This document shows positions 8,401-16,365 of a DNA stretch of 64,000 bases, piece by piece. The translations under genes and the position numbers were made by a program. Origin of the DNA: Actinomycetes bacterium (lineage in GTDB: Bacteria; Auribacterota; JAJCYG01); contig JAJCYG010000042.1 in assembly GCA_029263055.1 (NCBI GenBank), positions 1 to 64,000 of the forward strand, read 5' to 3'. The notes under the pieces are model-generated. The model did not search any database. It had not been told where the DNA came from and worked only from the letters and a program-made list of their open reading frames with translations. The first letter of the stretch is position 1, and each line of letters begins with the position of its first letter.

Positions 8401-11400
8401 GGAAAAGCTAAAAACAGCATTAAATGCATTGCCAGAGATCTCTTTAAGAGAAAGAGAGGAAGGGCTTTCTGCTTTGGATCATCCTAATAGTCCTTTTTGG
8501 GAGCAGATTCAAAATGCTCAGCAACATTTGATTTCTGGAATGGAAAAATCAGATCTGATGATTGAATACCTTCCTGATTTTTCTCGTGGTTCTAAAGATA
8601 GGAGGAGAGCTCATGAGCTTATAGAATCTTTGTTGGCTCGCCATGAATTTGGATTGAGTTTGACGCGTCGTTTGCGTCCTGAAGATGGTGGGCTTCAAAT
8701 CGAGGTTTCAAAAACAAAAATTAACTTTTCTGAGCAAAAAAGACGTTATGTTTCTGTTGATGACCATGTCTTATTAGATAAAATGCAAGCCTATTTTTTT
8801 CAGACAGGAGAGACCGTTGCTCCGAACTTTATTGATACTTTAGAGCGTTATGATCGAAAAATCGATCGCTATCGGTTTTTTTGGAAAGATGGTTGGGACC
8901 GGCCTGAGAGGCATTATTTAAGACTGGCTAAAGTCTTTCACCAAAAAGTGACAGAAATGGATCTTGATTATGTGACTTCTTTAGGTTCGCGTCTTTATTA
9001 TCCTGAGTTAACGGATGAGTTCTTAAAATTTGTTCACATTCGACTGCAGTCAAAAAAGCGTTCTCAAGAAATACCTTCTTATGAAGAGATGGCTAAGGTT
9101 TTACGTGCTCTGTTTTATTGGAACCCCCAATTGGCTGGAATTATTATCCGCAGTAGCTCTGGGCGTTTAGCAGAGATGAAATCTATTTTATCTGAATTGC
9201 CCAATAGTATGATTGCTCGAATATTAGATTTAGAAATCACTCCTTTTCCTCAAACTGAAGAAAAAGTAAAGCGCTTTAATTTAGTGGATAAATTTGTGAT
9301 GTTAAATTTGATCGAGCCCAACCAAGTTTATGATTTGGAGTACCTTAAGCGAGTCAAGCAGGTTTTGAAGTTTGTTGAGCCCTCAACTTTGGCTAACATC
9401 TTGCAGCAATCGTATGAATCGTATCGGATCAGTTCTGAAACAGTGAGCGAGGAATTAGGCTGGTTTGAATCTGTTTTTTTAACCGCATTAAGAGGTTGGG
9501 ATACTAGTGCTCAGTTTACGAGTGCAATGCGTTATTTAGAAGAAGAGTTAAAGGATGAAGCTGTCCGAAGTTGGGTTCAACGCTTCTTTAGTAATGAATC
9601 TTCTCCTGAGCAAGAGACTGTTACAGTGAGATGGTTTGTGGATGATTATGTGGAGCCCCGTTTGGTCAATCCAGGAAGGCCTTTGGTTAGTCTTTTAGGT
9701 AAGCAATATTCCCCTCAGATTTATGGTGCGTTTATGCGTTATTTTAATGGATATGCAGAGTTGGAAGTGGCACAACAGCTCTATGGTGTCAACCAGGCTA
9801 GGAGTGCTTCAGAGGTTTTTTCTGATATTTTGAGTCAGGACCTAGAGATTGCAGGCTTGATTGTGCGTAGCACTCCTGATACCCATGATGCTTTTTTATA
9901 TGGTGTCTTAATCGATCTTTCTGTCAAAGAGCTGGGCCAACTCTTTGATCAGGAAGTTTATTTTATTCCTCAAAAGGAGAGCTCAAAGTTCAAAACAGTG
10001 AATCGATATGTGATGTATCGAATGTTCGACAATTTGTTTCAAAAAAAATCCCCTAAAGTTAAACAGCTCTTAGATGCTTTTAAACCAGAAACCATTGCTG
10101 CTCTCATTCAGTACATGTGGCTTAATCGAGCTGATGGACGTTTTAATAAAGCTTATAAATCTGTGCTTAAGACTTTGACTGATTTGCTTGATTCAAAACA
10201 AATTGAAGAAATCAAACGATTACTTGAAGAACAAGATCATAAAGATAGTTCTGCTATTGCTCGATGGTTCTCACGAAAAGTGTTAGGAGAGGTTTATTCT
10301 GAGCAGTTTTATGAAGCTTTAGCGAGCCAATATCCATGGGTAAGTAAAAATGGAGCAATGGAATTAGAGGCTGTTGAAAGTAAAATGCGGCGTTACTTTG
10401 AACTGAATCAAGAGGTGTTGACTGTTTATGCCGAATCCTCTGAAAAGTTTGCAGAAGTTGTTTTTGTTTTTGAACATTTGCTTCCATTGCTTAAAAATTC
10501 AAATACTATTGATGAGGCCTTTTTTGTTTATGGACGTGTTAAGATGGAGATGAATGACCGTCTTTTGATTCAAATTATGGATGATGTTGATGAAAAAAAA
10601 CTTGCTGCTAAGAAACAAGCTCTATTTTTATTCACGATTTTAGAACAACAATTTGATCTCTTTTTTCTGCAGTATTTTAAAGAAAATGGAATTTATTCAT
10701 TGGACCCAGTCACACAAGGTAAAGCGATTTTAAGAGTTAAAGTGATTGAAAATAGACCAGAGAACCGTGAACAATTTCAACAGCTAAAAAAAGCTGATTT
10801 GGTTATTACGAATTCTTTTCCTGAAAATGATCCTCTTACAAAGCAACCTGGTGCAATTGTGCTTGGAATTCCGCGTTCAACAAATGGGCACGCATATGAA
10901 TTGGCTAAAGCGTGGAAAATACCCTGTGCCTTTCTACCCTTTTCCCACCAAACTTTAAAAGAGCTCGATGGTGAAATTGTGGTTTTTGATGTTGATAATG
11001 GTCATGGTGTTTTGAGATTAGCTAATAGGGAAGAGAAAGAAGAATTTGAACGACGGTTGCCTCAGTTAGATATTTCTGTAGATGCATTTAGTCGACTTGA
11101 GATTCCTGAAGTAGCTTTAGGTGAAGATGAGCCATTTGTCTTAAAGTGGAATCAAATGGATCCGACGAAACAGCGAGAGGTTGGATATAAGGCTGTTCGG
11201 TTAGCACGTGTCAAACAAGAAACAGAATTACCTGTTCCAGACTTTTTTAGTATTACTTATAACGCGTTTCAGGCCTTCTTAGAGCATAACAAAGCGGTTC
11301 CAAAGATTAGGGAGCTATTGCGTGGCATTGATGACCTTGGTCATTCTGAGGAAGTGGATCGGTTAACTAAAATACAAGCGATTATCAATCGAGGAAAATT

Positions 11401-12880
11401 TCCTAAAGAGATGGTTTCTCAAATTGAACAGGCATTGGACGGTCTTGAAGATCAACTTTATGTTCGTTCTTCAAGTAATGTGGAGGATCTTCCAAACTTT
11501 TCAGGTGCAGGAACCTTAGAGTCATATAAGTCATCTAAAGAAAAAGCACTTGAAAATGTTAAAAAGGTTTGGGTTTCGCTGTGGAGTGAGGCTTTTCAAA
11601 TTAGAAAGGCACATGGAGTTAAGGGAGAAGAACATTTGCGTGCTTCTGTTTCTGTAGTGATTCAAAATAGAATTGATCCTCAGTATTCAGGTACGGTAGC
11701 AACGGGTTATAAAGGTGATCCGAATTTAATCGAAATTTCGATTGATGAGGGAATCAGTCGTGTGGTAGATGATGCCTATGAAGGTCAAACCTCTCCTCAT
11801 ATTCTGTTTAATATGAAAACAGGTGAGGTGAAACGACCTTTTGAAGATCGTCCTAAGTTTTGGAATCATTCAGAGCTTGGTTTGGGAAGTTTGGTTGAAT
11901 ATCTAAAAGTTAGATGGCCCAAGAGTTCTCAAGATGTGGATCTGATTAGAGATATTATTTGGTCAACAGTTCATGAGAAGATAGGCTTGCTGCAAGTAAA
12001 AATAGAGAGTTATGTTTCTGTTTATCTTTTGGAAGAAGGGGTGACTCCCGGTGGATTGGCTGAATCATTAAAAGCAAAGTTGGCTGAGATTAATCAAGAA
12101 CAGGCAGAAAGCTTATTTAAGCCATTGTATGAGGCTGCCACTTCAATTGAGAAGGCATTTACTCTGAGTCCTGTTTTAGTGGAATATGCTATTGAAAATA
12201 GAAAAGTGATTGCTCTTCAGGTTAAAGGACATGAAGGGGCCAGAAGAATTGCTTTTGACGTCATGGTTTTAAATAAATGGAAATGGCATAATCGGGTGAT
12301 TAACAATTTTAGAGCAATGCTAAAAGATTTTAATGGTAAAAATTTATTTGAAAAAAATAAAATTTTATTTGGATTAAAAAAAGAGGATGAGTATCAGTTC
12401 GTTGAGTTTGGTGAAGAGGCTGAAGAAGGAAATGCAATGAAGGAGTTATTAAAATACATTATGCTGAAGGGGGACATTTATAATCAGGGTGATATTATTA
12501 GATTTCAAGTCATGGGGCCCAATGCAATACAGATAGGTCAGCTGATTCGCCGTTTCTTTTTAATGCTGTCTGTAGATTATGATTATGAACCTTCAAAAAC
12601 AGAAGGGACATCCAATGTTCTTCAGGGTGAGGGGCAACATTTTATATCTTGGGAAGAAGCTGTCAGAATATTTGGTTTTTATATTGAAGAAGATGACTTT
12701 TTGAATCCTCATCCATGGCGTGATATCCAGCCAAATGGAGCAGGCTTTAGGCAGCTTGAATTAAATCATGACGAAGGACAAAGAATAGCCATTGAATCAG
12801 GCTCTCTATGGGAGATTTATCAGGCTGTCTTTGGGCATCATCTTCAGCCGACCCCAGAAGCAATCGAAACAGCTATTTAA
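5492..12880 (+). CDS. Very large exported(?) protein with C-terminal phosphohistidine and PEP/pyruvate-type nucleotide-binding domains (water-dikinase-like)
   Basis: This 2462-residue protein starts at an ATG preceded by AAGGA, with a hydrophobic N-terminus (residues ~1-30, ISLFLIICLGF) resembling a signal peptide or anchor. Residues ~450-600 vaguely recall a degenerate histidine-kinase ATPase fold (a GGKVRVRYS strand pair), but the N and G boxes are not convincing. Residues ~600-1720 are mostly helical with no family recognised. Residues ~1760-1870 look like the swivelling phosphohistidine domain of PEP-utilising enzymes: GAIVLGIPRSTNGHAYELA with His1800, then KIPCAF. Residues ~1885-2160 match the ATP-binding domain: LYVRSSSNVEDLPNFSGAG (Arg1992, Glu1998, Asp1999), VWVSLW and SVVIQNRIDPQYSGTV. 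The order His-domain then ATP-domain is that of glucan/phosphoglucan water dikinases, not PEP synthase. A C-terminal region of about 300 residues is unassigned. The substrate is unknown. Confidence 0.75.
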   Translation: MFFFQRQISLFLIICLGFSPFQTPSPIYSHNHIAPFSQFNSPPVKKLTPFQEETLRGVFVNTEMKETLDAIIRSLLEVFEREVGSSIDFLSSANVQTLSDNEDEDAVEIEEVSPVDAVSLDKKTYLIELLNRLISYHLLREVRMHHHTKQNKMKRDGGSMAQIDSSLEEMMAVLPTDGIEFFYIKGVYVLAYKEFILFLHSEENSLGTLFEDVLKSGKRVFHHNENVRENLTLYQLSNSEQRKALTVDWPVFEFPAEPTSEMKETLEKQRGFISWIAINVTRIRKSLIQIQEWLVPLLEASSEQQKAFHHQLEIWVKKLDALLVMVKSYSTIDQSKTISVVRKISLGLKILTDLKSLAYEISREFTNVKGHLYVQRFPELFPYFNFEKVLSSRKSQEWGNTTRLKSPEEEEEEAKNEITTYFTLLDEFSLQTISKLSRLRTLGQKEEVRFEDLLEEVSKDYLFNGVPIEIEPLNDGSVTKLVTNRFDLALILSRLFEEALSHIQKLEGDVSGRLGGKVRVRYSIEQNSLVLVITPYTRISQHLMSPQPEVIRDLNNSGRFKIKLSDVFDWNAIHDQIGADVEVLPDQSRRLTLPLTISSDERKALVVRPSFKVEGNASLSSASFKTALRRYRQKKVKRFFHSDLIKELHFFNTLSTVTLGALPALNVEKPFYEIVDLLGLTGTIEELNRLTLRDVSDQTGLRLSEIVHKLGIEVHKKDKEFRQITIFTHANGGVKDVLTELEKASAADSELVLLRLVTEDAAGNTVEQLIIDRFSRIKQFHYKLGSPASFQKFLFNARRTFDIYRREIVQDEIYLDPQAKGFGTYFYRNQLRSFIRSGFVTAKKGKKDKREISLAQAQLREDTISHVALQWMGGATIDWEHLAFKEHWLRSMKSLFQELGIPIPEGRLTTEKLKSKLKATKEWSRSFEKYLEIRFEKTEFFSIFRTSDEVGYVEFLNFRLLGYGRRQVFREKLKTALNALPEISLREREEGLSALDHPNSPFWEQIQNAQQHLISGMEKSDLMIEYLPDFSRGSKDRRRAHELIESLLARHEFGLSLTRRLRPEDGGLQIEVSKTKINFSEQKRRYVSVDDHVLLDKMQAYFFQTGETVAPNFIDTLERYDRKIDRYRFFWKDGWDRPERHYLRLAKVFHQKVTEMDLDYVTSLGSRLYYPELTDEFLKFVHIRLQSKKRSQEIPSYEEMAKVLRALFYWNPQLAGIIIRSSSGRLAEMKSILSELPNSMIARILDLEITPFPQTEEKVKRFNLVDKFVMLNLIEPNQVYDLEYLKRVKQVLKFVEPSTLANILQQSYESYRISSETVSEELGWFESVFLTALRGWDTSAQFTSAMRYLEEELKDEAVRSWVQRFFSNESSPEQETVTVRWFVDDYVEPRLVNPGRPLVSLLGKQYSPQIYGAFMRYFNGYAELEVAQQLYGVNQARSASEVFSDILSQDLEIAGLIVRSTPDTHDAFLYGVLIDLSVKELGQLFDQEVYFIPQKESSKFKTVNRYVMYRMFDNLFQKKSPKVKQLLDAFKPETIAALIQYMWLNRADGRFNKAYKSVLKTLTDLLDSKQIEEIKRLLEEQDHKDSSAIARWFSRKVLGEVYSEQFYEALASQYPWVSKNGAMELEAVESKMRRYFELNQEVLTVYAESSEKFAEVVFVFEHLLPLLKNSNTIDEAFFVYGRVKMEMNDRLLIQIMDDVDEKKLAAKKQALFLFTILEQQFDLFFLQYFKENGIYSLDPVTQGKAILRVKVIENRPENREQFQQLKKADLVITNSFPENDPLTKQPGAIVLGIPRSTNGHAYELAKAWKIPCAFLPFSHQTLKELDGEIVVFDVDNGHGVLRLANREEKEEFERRLPQLDISVDAFSRLEIPEVALGEDEPFVLKWNQMDPTKQREVGYKAVRLARVKQETELPVPDFFSITYNAFQAFLEHNKAVPKIRELLRGIDDLGHSEEVDRLTKIQAIINRGKFPKEMVSQIEQALDGLEDQLYVRSSSNVEDLPNFSGAGTLESYKSSKEKALENVKKVWVSLWSEAFQIRKAHGVKGEEHLRASVSVVIQNRIDPQYSGTVATGYKGDPNLIEISIDEGISRVVDDAYEGQTSPHILFNMKTGEVKRPFEDRPKFWNHSELGLGSLVEYLKVRWPKSSQDVDLIRDIIWSTVHEKIGLLQVKIESYVSVYLLEEGVTPGGLAESLKAKLAEINQEQAESLFKPLYEAATSIEKAFTLSPVLVEYAIENRKVIALQVKGHEGARRIAFDVMVLNKWKWHNRVINNFRAMLKDFNGKNLFEKNKILFGLKKEDEYQFVEFGEEAEEGNAMKELLKYIMLKGDIYNQGDIIRFQVMGPNAIQIGQLIRRFFLMLSVDYDYEPSKTEGTSNVLQGEGQHFISWEEAVRIFGFYIEEDDFLNPHPWRDIQPNGAGFRQLELNHDEGQRIAIESGSLWEIYQAVFGHHLQPTPEAIETAI

Positions 12881-12928
12881 TTTCTCTACAAAAACTTGGC
12901 ATCTATCCTGCTATTCTAACCCCCTTAT

Positions 12929-12954
12929 AAAGTACTTCCTGGGGGAAGTACTTT
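12929..12954 (+). terminator. Hairpin after the 2462-residue gene, possible terminator
   Basis: An 11-bp perfect stem (AAAGTACTTCC / GGAAGTACTTT) with loop TGGG lies about 50 bases after the stop codon. It is followed by GGTTTAATG rather than a clean T-run, so termination would be weak or bidirectional. The rest of 12881-13127 holds the repeat at 13015-13055 and no other gene that I can support. Confidence 0.45.
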
Positions 12955-13014
12955 GGTTTAATGAAAAAGGGTTCAAATTTGTGCGATTTTGTCCTTTTTT
13001 CGTGAGCTGAAGCT

Positions 13015-13055
13015 AAAATGTTGACACCGGGGTCAGGCACCATCGTCAACATTTT
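13015..13055. repeat. REP-like hairpin with GGGGTCAGGCACC core
   Basis: An 11-bp perfect stem AAAATGTTGAC / GTCAACATTTT (13015-13025 with 13045-13055) encloses a 19-base loop containing CCGGGGTCAGGCACC. The motif GGTGCCTGACCCC is familiar from short palindromic intergenic repeats in many environmental bacteria. A T-run follows the stem, so it may also terminate transcription. Only one copy was seen in the window. Confidence 0.5.
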
Positions 13056-13127
13056 TAACGAAAAAACAGCAAAAAGTGTAGTTTGCTGCAGATTAACACG
13101 TTGTCTCATTAGGGTCGGTGATCATGA

Positions 13128-13156
13128 TTGACAAGAATGGGACAATTAGGTATAAT
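13128..13156 (+). promoter_or_regulatory. Consensus sigma70 promoter
   Basis: TTGACA (13128-13133), a 17-base spacer and TATAAT (13151-13156) match the sigma70 consensus exactly. It lies about 110 bases upstream of the 742-residue secreted protein and just before a 22-codon ORF. This is the strongest promoter-like sequence I found in the window and suggests high constitutive expression. Confidence 0.8.
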
Positions 13157-13171
13157 GAAGGAGACAAAGGG

Positions 13172-13240
13172 ATGCTATTCCTATTCTTGTTATTTGTCAG
13201 TTATCTGGCAGTGGCCCTCTGGTGGGTAGAGGAAGTTTAG
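13172..13240 (+). CDS. Possible 22-residue hydrophobic leader peptide
   Basis: The ATG at 13172 opens a 22-codon frame rich in Leu, Phe and Val (begins MLFLFLLFVSYLAVALWW) that would form a single membrane helix. AAGGAG (13158-13163) and AAAGGG lie just upstream. However, with the promoter at 13128-13156 the transcript would start near 13163, so the stronger Shine-Dalgarno might not be fully transcribed. It could be a membrane microprotein, an upstream regulatory ORF, or chance. Confidence 0.3.
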   Translation: MLFLFLLFVSYLAVALWWVEEV

Positions 13241-13266
13241 TCTATTTTGAAAGGATAACCTCGGTT

Positions 13267-15495
13267 ATGAAGTTTAAAGATGGATTTAAAAAGGGGACGG
13301 CAATTTTAAGTGCCTTCTTTTTTCTATCAGCTCAACCTGTTTGGGCGAATCCGTTTTTACCTCAAGAATTAGAAGATGATGACACGCAAAGCGGTTTTGT
13401 CGATGCTGAGCGTGCTGAAGAGTCTCGCCAGCGCCAAGAGCGCGAAGTGGACCAGATGCGTGACATTTTCGATGATTCAAATGATGACCCAGAGCCATCC
13501 GGCTCAATCCTTTCCAAATTTCAAGATACAGACGAACAGACTAAAGATGGCTTAGAACAAGCTGCTAAAGAGTCTGAAGACCTGGCCCAAGATTCCAAAT
13601 TAAGCCAAGCTGATACAGAGAGTGATGTTGCTTTATTAGGCAACACGCCAACTCCTCTTCCTCAAGTCGATCCTGTTGAAACTGAAGAAGCAGAAGATCG
13701 AGATGGAAAAGAAGAGGCAAAACAGACTGAAAGTGATGAAGAGACAGGGTCTCAAGCTGTGGCTGCCGCAGAAATTGAGACTCCTTCAGAACAATCTAAT
13801 GAAGAGACTGAAACGGTTGCTTTAAAAGTACTGGCTGCTGATAGCAGTGCAAGCGAATCCGATACTTCATCTGAAGGACCAGATTCAACCGTTACTGTAG
13901 AAAGTTTTATGGCAGATGAAGAACCTGTTGTTTTAGCGGCTTTGTCTGTGGCTCCTCCTGCACCGATTGCATCTGAAGTTTTGGGCGCTGAAGTTGATTC
14001 TGCTGCTAGAGAAGTTTCTCAAGCTAGATCAGATGCTGTGGCCACTGAATTAGCTGCGCTTATGCCAGGAGTTCAAGTGGGAGCGGTTTCTGCCCAGTCA
14101 GAAGCTGTGGCTGTGAGTGCTATGGAAGGGAATTTGCCTCAAGGGGCTTCTGTTCCTGCACCTCAACCTTTTTTACAAGAAGATCCTCCTGCGCTTTTGA
14201 TTCCAATCGCTCCTATCGATGGATCAGATCTATTTAATCCAGGCGAAGATGGAACAGGTGGAGTTTCCCGCGTAGGAACTGTTTTTGATGCGTTTAAAAC
14301 CTTTTTTCAAGATTTGAATACAGGTAATGGGCAGGCTATTGGGAATGGAGTGAGTGACTCCGCAGAGACTTTCTCAGAGTTTGTTGATTTTATTGCTTTT
14401 ATTTATAGCACCTTTTTTAACATTGATATTAATCCAGGTGAGTTAAAAGAGCTGTTGCTCAATGGAACAACTGAAGCAGGGGTTCAGCTTTTTGGATCTG
14501 AAACCGTGTTTTTAAATGCGCTGATTGTTTCTGCCTTTTTCTTGCAAACCAGTGATTTCTTTCCTTCAACAGGGCGTGAAGGAGTGGATCTGGGTGGGTT
14601 AAGAGGGGATAACGCAGACGCGTTTTCATTTAGTATCCCATTTATTTTACCTGATTATGTTGTGACGGCTCTGGGTCAGGCGATTGATCCTAATGCTTCT
14701 GCAAGTGCCGCTAATGCATTGGGTTTAAATGCTTTAAATAGTCGGTTTGCTGAACTATTTTCATTAACTCTTTCACTACAGCCTGGAAATGGATTTTTTA
14801 TTGTTGATCCAAACAATTTATCTAATGTACAAGCTTTTATGTCAGACAGCCCGTTAGACTTTGATCAAAATGTGAATGGATTTATTTCAGTTAATTTTAT
14901 ATCTGCTGGGGATGCAGAGTTTGATCCAACTCTTTTAAACTTAATTCAAGCCAATGGCAATCAAACTGGGTTAGCAGGTTTCTTTAAAATTACAATCGAT
15001 AAAGCCACACTTGATTTTATTGGCGACTTGATGGTGAATGCTTTCTTAGCCAACTTAGGACCTGCGTTAGATTTTTATGATCGACTTGGTTTTCCTACAG
15101 GGGTGGGGCCTAATGCACCCTTTATCTTTATGCCAGGGCTTTTTACTTTAACAGGGGGAGTGAATCAAGGGTTTCAAGGAGCTCAATCTGGATTGGCTTT
15201 TGCTGTCTTACAAATGCTTTTTTCAACCGGACTTTCATTCTTAACGCTTTTTGGCATGGCTCCTCCAATCCCAAATATTTCAACCATGGATATTAACGGG
15301 ACAAGTAGATTTGCTGAAACTGAAGAAAATGCCCAAGAATCTTTTGAAGGAATTGAAGAACGAGCCAAGAGTGGTGCTGTTAAATCAACCACTAAAGAAG
15401 AAAAAGGCAAGGATCCAGATAAAGACAAAGATAAAGACAAAAAAGGGAAAAAAGCAAAGGGAGCTAAGAAAGCAGCTCCTGGGCCTAAAAAGTAG
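13267..15495 (+). CDS. Large secreted acidic protein of unknown family, Cys-free, Lys-rich C-terminus
   Basis: This 742-residue protein has a clear signal peptide (FKKGTAILSAFFFLSAQPVWA, cleavage after about residue 27). Residues ~30-250 are very acidic, low in complexity and rich in Glu, Asp, Ser and Ala. Residues ~340-690 are hydrophobic and Gly/Asn-rich, with several long apolar stretches such as FLNALIVSAFFL and SGLSFLTLFGMAPPIP. The last ~30 residues are a Lys/Asp tract ending in KKAAPGPKK. No cysteine occurs. No known family was recognised. I chose the ATG at 13267 (AAGGA about 12 bases upstream) over a GTG at 13222 because it places the signal peptide at the N-terminus. It is followed by the sigma/anti-sigma pair. 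An envelope or surface role is inferred from the signal peptide only. Confidence 0.7.
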   Translation: MKFKDGFKKGTAILSAFFFLSAQPVWANPFLPQELEDDDTQSGFVDAERAEESRQRQEREVDQMRDIFDDSNDDPEPSGSILSKFQDTDEQTKDGLEQAAKESEDLAQDSKLSQADTESDVALLGNTPTPLPQVDPVETEEAEDRDGKEEAKQTESDEETGSQAVAAAEIETPSEQSNEETETVALKVLAADSSASESDTSSEGPDSTVTVESFMADEEPVVLAALSVAPPAPIASEVLGAEVDSAAREVSQARSDAVATELAALMPGVQVGAVSAQSEAVAVSAMEGNLPQGASVPAPQPFLQEDPPALLIPIAPIDGSDLFNPGEDGTGGVSRVGTVFDAFKTFFQDLNTGNGQAIGNGVSDSAETFSEFVDFIAFIYSTFFNIDINPGELKELLLNGTTEAGVQLFGSETVFLNALIVSAFFLQTSDFFPSTGREGVDLGGLRGDNADAFSFSIPFILPDYVVTALGQAIDPNASASAANALGLNALNSRFAELFSLTLSLQPGNGFFIVDPNNLSNVQAFMSDSPLDFDQNVNGFISVNFISAGDAEFDPTLLNLIQANGNQTGLAGFFKITIDKATLDFIGDLMVNAFLANLGPALDFYDRLGFPTGVGPNAPFIFMPGLFTLTGGVNQGFQGAQSGLAFAVLQMLFSTGLSFLTLFGMAPPIPNISTMDINGTSRFAETEENAQESFEGIEERAKSGAVKSTTKEEKGKDPDKDKDKDKKGKKAKGAKKAAPGPKK

Positions 15496-15676
15496 TTCAT
15501 CGCCGTTTCTTTTACCTTCCACAATTGCCCCAATCCAACTATCATAAAGACTCATTTTGACTCTCAAAATATGTGACAAGCTCTGAGGATGTAAATGCTA
15601 GGGGGATCGTTTCTTACAGAGCTCTTACCAGTCCAATCCCCAACCGTATGTTATATTGACTCTGAGACAGTATAAG

Positions 15677-15697
15677 AAGACTTAGAGTCTTATTTTT
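15677..15697 (+). terminator. Weak hairpin plus T-run
   Basis: AAGACT (15677-15682) pairs with AGTCTT (15686-15691), followed by ATTTTT. It lies about 180 bases past the secreted-protein gene and 37 before the sigma gene, so it might end the former transcript or sit in the sigma-gene leader. The stem is only 6 bp. In the 238-base gap (15496-15733) I see no gene and no strong promoter. Confidence 0.35.
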
Positions 15698-15733
15698 AAC
15701 TGTAGTGTTCACACTATGTGAGCGTTATTAAAA

Positions 15734-16345
15734 GTGAGGGCTGTTGTGGATCCAAAAACAGCTGAGGCTGAGCCAACTGATGCACAGCTAATGGAGCAGG
15801 CTCAAGCCGGAGATATCGGGGCGTTTGAACAGCTTTTTGATCGGTACAAGCAACGAATTGCCAATTTCGTGTACCAGTTTTTAGGGAAGCACCATTTGGC
15901 AGAAGATGTAACACAGCTTGTGTTCATCAAGGTGTATCAAAAGTTGGACAAATATAAACCAAGCGGGAAGGTTTCCTCTTGGATTTACCGAATCGCAGCC
16001 AATCAGGCTAAGGATGAGCTGAGAAAGCTGAAACGGCGTCCGACAGTTTCTTTGAATGCCCCTGTTGGGAGCGAAGAAGAAGGAGTGAGAGAGTTAGGGG
16101 ACTTTTTGTTGATGGATGAGACAACTCGACCTGACTACTTATTGAGAGAAAAAGAGTTGTTATTGCAAATTAAGAAGGGGTTGTCTGAAATGAAACCAAA
16201 ATACAGAGAAGTTATTTTACTCTGTGATTATCAAGGGATGAGTTACGAAGAGGCGGCTGAGGTGCTGCAGATAACTAAAACTAATGTGAGCGCGATTTTA
16301 TGTCGAGCTAGGAAGAAGTTGCAAAAAAGTATGTCAAAAACATAA
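15734..16345 (+). CDS. ECF-type RNA polymerase sigma factor
   Basis: This 203-residue sigma-70 family group 4 (ECF) factor has region 2 at residues ~18-90: GDIGAFEQLFDRY, then HLAEDVTQLVFIKVYQKL (core binding) and SSWIYRIAANQAKDELRK (-10 recognition). Region 4 lies at ~140-200: LSEMKPKYREVILLCDYQG and EAAEVLQITKTNVSAIL, the -35-recognising helix-turn-helix. There is no sigma domain 3, as expected. Start choice is uncertain: GTG 15734 gives 203 residues, while GTG 15746 has a better GAGGG box 5 bases upstream. The anti-sigma gene follows after 20 bases. It probably directs transcription of envelope genes when released by that partner; the adjacent giant gene is the obvious candidate target, by inference. 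Confidence 0.9.
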   Translation: MRAVVDPKTAEAEPTDAQLMEQAQAGDIGAFEQLFDRYKQRIANFVYQFLGKHHLAEDVTQLVFIKVYQKLDKYKPSGKVSSWIYRIAANQAKDELRKLKRRPTVSLNAPVGSEEEGVRELGDFLLMDETTRPDYLLREKELLLQIKKGLSEMKPKYREVILLCDYQGMSYEEAAEVLQITKTNVSAILCRARKKLQKSMSKT

Positions 16346-16365
16346 CTTTTTAGCGAGGTGCTAGA

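Noticed and set aside
13222..13266. GTG start at 13222 for the secreted protein
   Set aside because: It would put 15 residues before the signal peptide and has no clear ribosome-binding site.
15656..15661. TTGACT as a -35 box for the sigma gene
   Set aside because: The nearest TATAAG (15671) is only 9 bases away and no acceptable -10 occurs at 15-19 bases.
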